In this document: in pieces, positions 15,866-20,099 of the stretch
Layout of the letters: each line of letters starts with the position of its first letter
Position numbering within the stretch: the first letter of the stretch is position 1
From: Bacteroidales bacterium H5
GTDB lineage: Bacteria; Bacteroidota; Bacteroidia; Bacteroidales; Muribaculaceae
Direction: 5' to 3'
Assembly: GCA_001701225.1 (NCBI GenBank)
Contig: DAAQ01000029.1
Location: 1-20,099 of the forward strand
Length of the DNA: 20,099 nucleotides
Notes under the pieces: model-generated
Databases searched by the model: none
What the model saw: the letters and a program-made list of their open reading frames with translations, nothing else
What the model was told of the DNA's origin: nothing
Program-made: the position numbers and the translations under genes

Positions 15866-16147
15866 TTTGTTTGTTCTATAAATTGAATCATCTGTATTTT
15901 TCCACTGACAATACGGGTATTGACAATGCACCCGACCGTAATGTCATGTCGATATTGTGTCGGGGGTAGGATTATTGTTCCATAACCCCGGAGAATTATA
16001 TTCTATTAGTTAATTTTTTATAGCTGAGACCTATCTTTAAGATTTCGCACGCAAGTTACTAATAATATTTCAATTATCAAAATTTACCCCCCCCTAAATT
16101 TAACATATTTTATATTTTTATTAGCCTCGGTGCCTCGCGCTGATACA
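15866..16147. other. AT-rich intergenic region between the BspA-like gene and dxs-like gene
   Basis: No gene is seen. The stretch is much more AT-rich than the genes around it and must carry the promoter of the BspA-like gene, yet I find no exact TAnnTTTG on the minus strand; the closest are TAAATTTTG (complement of 16078-16086, one base too long) and GTAACTTGC near 16052-16060. It also holds the C8 tract described separately. Confidence 0.6.
16080..16101. repeat. C8 homopolymer inside an inverted repeat
   Basis: AAATTTA (16080-16086), eight C (16087-16094) and TAAATTT (16095-16101) form a perfect 7-bp inverted repeat around a homopolymer. It lies about 215-235 bp upstream of the BspA-like gene. 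Long homopolymers can vary in length by slippage; whether this one lies in a promoter is not shown. Confidence 0.5.
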
Positions 16148-16184
16148 ACAAAAGAGCCGTCCGATGCCCGGGCGGCTCTTTTGT
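16148..16184 (-). terminator. Rho-independent terminator of the dxs-like gene
   Basis: A perfect 12-bp inverted repeat ACAAAAGAGCCG/CGGCTCTTTTGT (16148-16159 and 16173-16184), extended inside by further pairs, forms a strong stem. Read on the minus strand it ends in CTTTTGTTGTAT, 17 bp after the dxs-like stop codon. The A/T-rich feet on both sides mean it could also act on the other strand. Confidence 0.85.
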
Positions 16185-16201
16185 CGATGGTAGAGATTAT
16201 G

Positions 16202-17953
16202 TCAGAGCAATGCGGGGATGTCGCGGACGAGGCTGGCGGTGGTGAGGCCGAAGCGGTCCATGACTTCCTTGCGATTGTAGTTGTCGAGGAATTCCTTGTC
16301 GGCACCCCGGCACACGACCTTCATGTCGGTGTCGCCGTAATAGCGGGCGACTTTCTCGCCATATCCTCCGGCGAGGGCGCCGTCTTCCATCGTCACGACC
16401 AGACGGTGATTCTCCTTGAGGCTGTCGAGCAGCCCGGTGTCGAGACCGCTGAGGAATACGGGGTTAATCAGAGTCGCGTCGATGCCCTTCTCGCTGAGCG
16501 CGGGGAGCGCATCGTATGCGGCACGGAATGCCGACCCTGCGGCGATGATGGCCACATCCTTGCCACGGTGGCATATGGAGGAACGTGGATTGGAGTAATC
16601 CTCGGGAAACTCCTTGCCGGACACCCACACACCGAGTTCAGGCTGGCGTATGGCCACGGGAACCGATGTCTGGCGCACGGCCCAGCGGAGCATGGCGACA
16701 TATTCCTCACGGCAGGTCGGGGCGAGATAAAGCCACCCGGGGATATTGCTGATGAGGGGGATGTCGAACCACCCGAGGTGGGTGGCGTCTGTCATCGAGC
16801 CTACGCCGCCATAACAGATGTTGAGCACGACGGGAGTATTGTTGATGGCGACATCCTGCGAGAGCTGGTCGTAGGCGCGCTGTATGAACGAGCTCACCAC
16901 GCCGAACACGGGCCGTGCCCCGGCCTTGGCCATGCCGGAGGCGAGGGCAACACCCTCCTGTTCGGCGATGCCGACGTCGATGAACTGGCGTCCGGCCTCA
17001 CGACGCCGTGCGGCGTCGAATCCTATCACACCGGGAGTTCCGGCGGTGATGACGGCCACGTTGCGGTCGGCCTCCATCATGGGGCGGATGGTCTGATAGA
17101 AGACCTCGTCCCATGTCTCGGCCTCGCTGATCCGGAGCGGATCACCTGTGGGGATGTCGAAGGGGGCCGAGAAATGAAACTCCTCCCTGTCCCTCTCTGC
17201 GGGCGCGTAGCCCATGCCCTTCTGGGTATTGAGGTGCACGACCACGGGATAGGGATAGTCCTTGACCTTACGGAACGCCTCGACAAGCGAGCGGATGTCA
17301 TTGCCATATTTCACGTACCTGTATGCATAGCCCAGCGAGCGGAAATAGTTGGGCTCACCCTCACCGTTGGTGTTGCGCAACAGGCGCAGGTCGGCATAGA
17401 GGCCGCCGTGGTTCTCGGCTATAGACATCTGGTTGTCGTTGACCACGACGATGAAATTGCTGCCGAGTGTCGAGCCGAAATCAAGCCCCTCGAACGCCTC
17501 GCCTCCACTCAGCGAGCCGTCGCCGACCACGGCAATGACATTCTCGTGCCCTCCGGCAAGGTCGCGTGCCTTGGCCAGGCCACCCGCAAGGCTCACCCCG
17601 GTCGAGGTGTGGCCTATCGTGAACAGGTCATATTCGCTCTCTGCCGGGTTTGTGAAGCCGGTGACATCATTGTAGTGCGCGGGGTCTGTGAACGCCTGCA
17701 TACGCCCCGTGAGCATCTTGTGGACGTATGTCTGGTGCGACACGTCATAGACAATCTTGTCTTTTGGCGCGTCGAAGACATAGTGCAGGGCCACCGTGGC
17801 CTCGAGAAATCCGAGATTGGGGCCCACATGGCCTCCGTGTGCGCCGAGCTTGGTCAGAAGCGCCTCGCGCAGTGCGGCACACAACTCGGTCAGCTCGTCC
17901 ATAGACATCCCCTTGATATCTGCGGGCGAGTGGATTGAATTCAGGTCTATCAT
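16202..17953 (-). CDS. Short DXS-like thiamine-diphosphate transketolase
   Basis: This 583-aa cytoplasmic protein has the full fold of 1-deoxy-D-xylulose-5-phosphate synthase, which joins pyruvate and glyceraldehyde 3-phosphate for isoprenoid, thiamine and pyridoxal synthesis. It shows GGHVGPNLG (40-48), DVSHQTYVHKMLTGR (70-84), GHTSTG (114-119), the ThDP motif GDGSLSGGEAFEGLDF to VVVNDNQMSI (144-177), and the catalytic glutamate in VGIAEQEGVALASG (Glu331). It is about 40-50 residues shorter than the classical enzyme. Residues that hold the acceptor phosphate in E. coli DXS look changed: the DRAGIVGADGQTH block reads CYGGVGSMTDATH (380-392) and YPRG reads QPELG (437-441). It may be a second DXS of the short clade or an enzyme with another acceptor. 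It starts 49 bp after the GH43 gene with no promoter between and is probably co-transcribed. Confidence 0.85.
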   Translation of the reverse strand: MIDLNSIHSPADIKGMSMDELTELCAALREALLTKLGAHGGHVGPNLGFLEATVALHYVFDAPKDKIVYDVSHQTYVHKMLTGRMQAFTDPAHYNDVTGFTNPAESEYDLFTIGHTSTGVSLAGGLAKARDLAGGHENVIAVVGDGSLSGGEAFEGLDFGSTLGSNFIVVVNDNQMSIAENHGGLYADLRLLRNTNGEGEPNYFRSLGYAYRYVKYGNDIRSLVEAFRKVKDYPYPVVVHLNTQKGMGYAPAERDREEFHFSAPFDIPTGDPLRISEAETWDEVFYQTIRPMMEADRNVAVITAGTPGVIGFDAARRREAGRQFIDVGIAEQEGVALASGMAKAGARPVFGVVSSFIQRAYDQLSQDVAINNTPVVLNICYGGVGSMTDATHLGWFDIPLISNIPGWLYLAPTCREEYVAMLRWAVRQTSVPVAIRQPELGVWVSGKEFPEDYSNPRSSICHRGKDVAIIAAGSAFRAAYDALPALSEKGIDATLINPVFLSGLDTGLLDSLKENHRLVVTMEDGALAGGYGEKVARYYGDTDMKVVCRGADKEFLDNYNRKEVMDRFGLTTASLVRDIPALL

Positions 17954-18002
17954 ATTCTGTGTATTGTGGGATTTTCACTGTCTATATAACAATCCCGGAC
18001 GC

Positions 18003-19598
18003 TCATTGTTGACGCACGAGGGTCACATCGTCTATCTGGCATTCGGCCCCGGCATCGCCCGAGACATGAAATCCGACGGTAGCCTTTCCGTTCCTGACCC
18101 TCACGCCTTCGAGCCGCAGAGGCATCCACTGGGTGTGGTTGCTGTTAATGTCGGTGCTGAACCTCTTGCCTCCCGACTCGGCAAACATGGTGATATGCCC
18201 GAAGCCCGGAGTATGCTTGACCATGGCAGTCATGGTGTAGAGGCCGTCGGGGAGCTTGACAGCCTCTGTTGAGGCTATCTGCTGGGTCACCTTGCGCTCG
18301 AAAGGCACCTTGTCGGCGAAATAGAGGCTCTTCTCGCCCGTCACGATGCGGCGGTCGGCCATTGTGTTGTCAAAGTTGAGACGGGGCGAGTCAGGGCCGT
18401 CTATCACCACCTTGTTCCCCCTGATTATCTCTGTCTCCCACCCGGTGATCTTGTCCTGACGGGGCTTGACCGAGAGGGGCACCGAACGGCGGTCGGCCTC
18501 AAAGCTGCCGTTGAGCACATAGTTGTTGTCGGGCGCCACACGCCACTCGCCTGTCTGTTCGTTGAGTTCCCACGAGTGTAGCGAGTTGAGCACGGGGGTA
18601 TCTCCTGCAAACGAGAGGGGCATCCACTGGTTATAGCCCACGCCATTGCCTGCGAAATCGGCCCAGCGGTCGCCGCAATACAGCACGGTGCTCTTTTTAG
18701 AGCCGGGGATTGTATAGAAGAATCCCGTCTGTGCCACGTGCGAATAGTCGTCCTCGCATCCGCGCATCACCTGCATGTCGTTGACCGGAGTATATGGGCC
18801 ATAGATGTCGTCGGCGGAGACATAGTATGTCAGCGAGCCGTCCCATCCATAGATATTCGAGGCGACCATATAATATTTGCCGTTGTGCTTGAACATGCAG
18901 TTACCCTCGCGGCTCTCACCCTTGCACACTTCCTTGAGGTCGAGCAGGTCGGGACGCCCGTCCTTCATGCCGATGCGCGACACATACTGTTTGTTGCGGC
19001 CGCGTCCATACGAATAGATGAGATACGAGATGCCTGTATCGGGGTCGGTGAAGACAGTCTGGTCGCCGGTGTTCGGAGTACCGATGCGGTCGGTCATGTC
19101 TATCTCGTGGTTCCACCTGAAGGGCCCCTCGGGACTCTCTGACGTAGCCACCATCACGGCATTGTTATGCTGGATGAAAAGCGCGTAGAGCTTTGCCTCC
19201 GGCAGATAGGCCACGCCCATGCGTCCGAGCCATCCCATCTCACCGTGTTCCTTGACCTCCTCCTTGGTAAGCACCGGGACGGCGGGAGACCAGTGAACAA
19301 GGTCATCTGACGTGTGCAGGTCGACGCTCTCAAAGTTGCACTTGTCATACGTTATAGACGGATTGGCCATATACTTCTCGGCCTCCTTATAGTGAACGCC
19401 ATACCAGTAGTATTTCTCCTTGCCTGTCTGTGGGTCCTTGAAGCGGAAGATTCCTCCGCCCTGGCTGTAGATCGGTGTGCCGTCGGTAGCATACCAGAAG
19501 GAGTCGTTGGTGATACGGTTGAAACCGTCGGCCTTCGGGGCTGCCTCCGCGCCCAGACCAAGCATAAGGATAGCTGAAGCGATGATAAGTCTTTTCAT
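18003..19598 (-). CDS. Secreted GH43 glycosidase, exo-beta-1,3-galactanase-like (GH43_24-type)
   Basis: This 531-aa protein has a signal peptide (about residues 1-19, ending in LGAEA) with no lipobox, so it is periplasmic or secreted. Residues about 35-345 form a GH43-like five-bladed propeller: SQGGGIFRFKD, KYYWYGVHYKE, HTSDDLVHWSP, DQTVFTDPDTGISYLIYS and the probable general acid Glu231 in SREGNCMFKHNGKYYMVAS, followed by YGWDGS and LYCGDRWAD with QWMPLSF. The last blocks are typical of the exo-beta-1,3-galactanase subfamily, which trims the backbone of arabinogalactan; subfamily and substrate are inferred. From about 357 (NNYVLNGSFEADR) to the end is a jelly-roll carbohydrate-binding-like domain ending in CQIDDVTLV. 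It has its own promoter and leads a two-gene unit with the dxs-like gene. No SusCD pair adjoins it. Confidence 0.82.
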   Translation of the reverse strand: MKRLIIASAILMLGLGAEAAPKADGFNRITNDSFWYATDGTPIYSQGGGIFRFKDPQTGKEKYYWYGVHYKEAEKYMANPSITYDKCNFESVDLHTSDDLVHWSPAVPVLTKEEVKEHGEMGWLGRMGVAYLPEAKLYALFIQHNNAVMVATSESPEGPFRWNHEIDMTDRIGTPNTGDQTVFTDPDTGISYLIYSYGRGRNKQYVSRIGMKDGRPDLLDLKEVCKGESREGNCMFKHNGKYYMVASNIYGWDGSLTYYVSADDIYGPYTPVNDMQVMRGCEDDYSHVAQTGFFYTIPGSKKSTVLYCGDRWADFAGNGVGYNQWMPLSFAGDTPVLNSLHSWELNEQTGEWRVAPDNNYVLNGSFEADRRSVPLSVKPRQDKITGWETEIIRGNKVVIDGPDSPRLNFDNTMADRRIVTGEKSLYFADKVPFERKVTQQIASTEAVKLPDGLYTMTAMVKHTPGFGHITMFAESGGKRFSTDINSNHTQWMPLRLEGVRVRNGKATVGFHVSGDAGAECQIDDVTLVRQQ

Positions 19599-19624
19599 TG
19601 GGGTATCGAGTGAAGGTTATGATG

Positions 19625-19656
19625 CAAAGTTACGAAAATCCGCACTGACTGACAAA
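19625..19656 (-). promoter_or_regulatory. Bacteroidota promoter of the GH43/dxs-like unit
   Basis: On the minus strand TTTG (19656-19653), a 20-bp spacer and TAACTTTG (19632-19625) match the consensus closely. The ATG at 19598 lies 26 bp after the -7 box, giving a short leader of about 20 nt. The surrounding 16-mer TTTTCGTAACTTTGCA is identical to that of the promoter at 5478-5493. Confidence 0.82.
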
Positions 19657-19706
19657 CGCGCCCGGAAATAAAAAATAGAGTGGTGATCGCGGGCCGTCCC
19701 GGTCAA

Positions 19707-19721
19707 GGGGGCAGCGCCCCC
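19707..19721. other. GC-rich hairpin between the rRNA terminator and the GH43 promoter
   Basis: GGGGGC-AGC-GCCCCC is a perfect 6-bp G/C stem with a 3-nt loop, lying between the rRNA terminator and the GH43 promoter. It has no adjoining T-run and may only add to blocking of read-through. Confidence 0.35.
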
Positions 19722-19732
19722 GGCACGTATAT

Positions 19733-19770
19733 ACAAAAAAGAGCCGGGCCTCTGCTGAGGTCCGGCTCTC
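19733..19770 (-). terminator. Terminator of the rRNA operon
   Basis: Read on the minus strand, GAGCCGGACCTC pairs with GAGGCCCGGCTC (19757-19768 and 19741-19752; one G-U pair, loop of 4) and is followed by TTTTTTG. A 12-bp stem with a T6 run directly downstream of the 5S gene is a textbook rRNA operon terminator. Confidence 0.92.
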
Positions 19771-19777
19771 GGTGTTT

Positions 19778-19886
<109 letters not shown>

Positions 19887-20099
19887 GTTGCTTCGTATGG
19901 TCAGGGTGCCCGACGGGCACCCGGCCACCGTGTAAGGTGAAAGAAAGGCGCTGGAAAGCTGTCCGGCCTCTCGCACGGACACTACCTGAAATCCCGCCGA
20001 CCGTCCTGCCGGCATCGCTGCCACCGTCCGCTGCGACCGCGCGTCGTCCGCGCAGCCTGCGATGGAGGCTCTCTTCCTGACAGTTTTTTGGTGGGGGTT
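19887..20099 (-). other. 23S-5S internal spacer of the rRNA operon
   Basis: The 213 bp to the window edge show no gene and nothing I recognise as the 3' end of 23S rRNA, so the spacer is at least this long. It contains a strong hairpin GGGTGCCC-GAC-GGGCACCC (19904-19922), which may be a processing site near the 5' end of the 5S precursor. Confidence 0.6.

Noticed and set aside
16130..17938. A 602-codon open frame on the plus strand opposite the dxs-like gene
   Set aside because: It mirrors the codon positions of a clearly real gene, has a composition typical of antisense frames in GC-rich DNA and resembles no family.

Overview
The window looks like a piece of chromosome from a gut Bacteroidales bacterium, most likely a GC-rich lineage such as Muribaculaceae. 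Evidence for this is a SusC/SusD pair, a BspA-type leucine-rich-repeat protein with a C-terminal sorting-like domain, Bacteroidota-type promoters (TTTG, about 20 nt, TAnnTTTG), no obvious Shine-Dalgarno sites and a Bacteroidota-like 5S rRNA. The family-level placement is inference.

Layout, left to right. Positions 1-359 are a non-coding leader with three stacked hairpins, a palindrome, a direct repeat and a -7-like element. Then come susC (360-3626) and susD (3651-5339), closed by a strong terminator with no enzyme or regulator gene attached. A second rightward unit starts at a good promoter (5461-5491). It encodes a WecG/TagA glycosyltransferase, a DUF3737 beta-helix protein, a MalY/PatB PLP enzyme and a MATE exporter, all with overlapping start and stop codons, followed by a DUF488 gene 30 bp on. 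A third rightward unit (10132-13927) encodes a TonB-dependent-receptor-like outer-membrane barrel, a LytS-type histidine kinase and a LytTR response regulator. Its upstream region has a 7-bp direct repeat at 21-bp spacing, the geometry expected for LytTR binding.

The remainder lies on the minus strand: a 628-aa BspA-like secreted protein with an internally duplicated body and lower GC than its surroundings, an AT-rich gap with a C8 tract inside an inverted repeat, a short DXS-like transketolase, and a GH43 exo-galactanase-like lipoprotein-free secreted enzyme with a clear promoter. At the right edge are the terminator, the 5S rRNA gene and the 23S-5S spacer of an rRNA operon.

The best candidates for something not yet described are (a) the translationally coupled WecG-like/DUF3737/MalY/MATE cassette, (b) the barrel plus LytS/LytTR unit with its own apparent LytTR site and start codons placed directly after -7 elements, and (c) the DXS-like enzyme, whose acceptor-phosphate residues are replaced and which follows a polysaccharide hydrolase gene.
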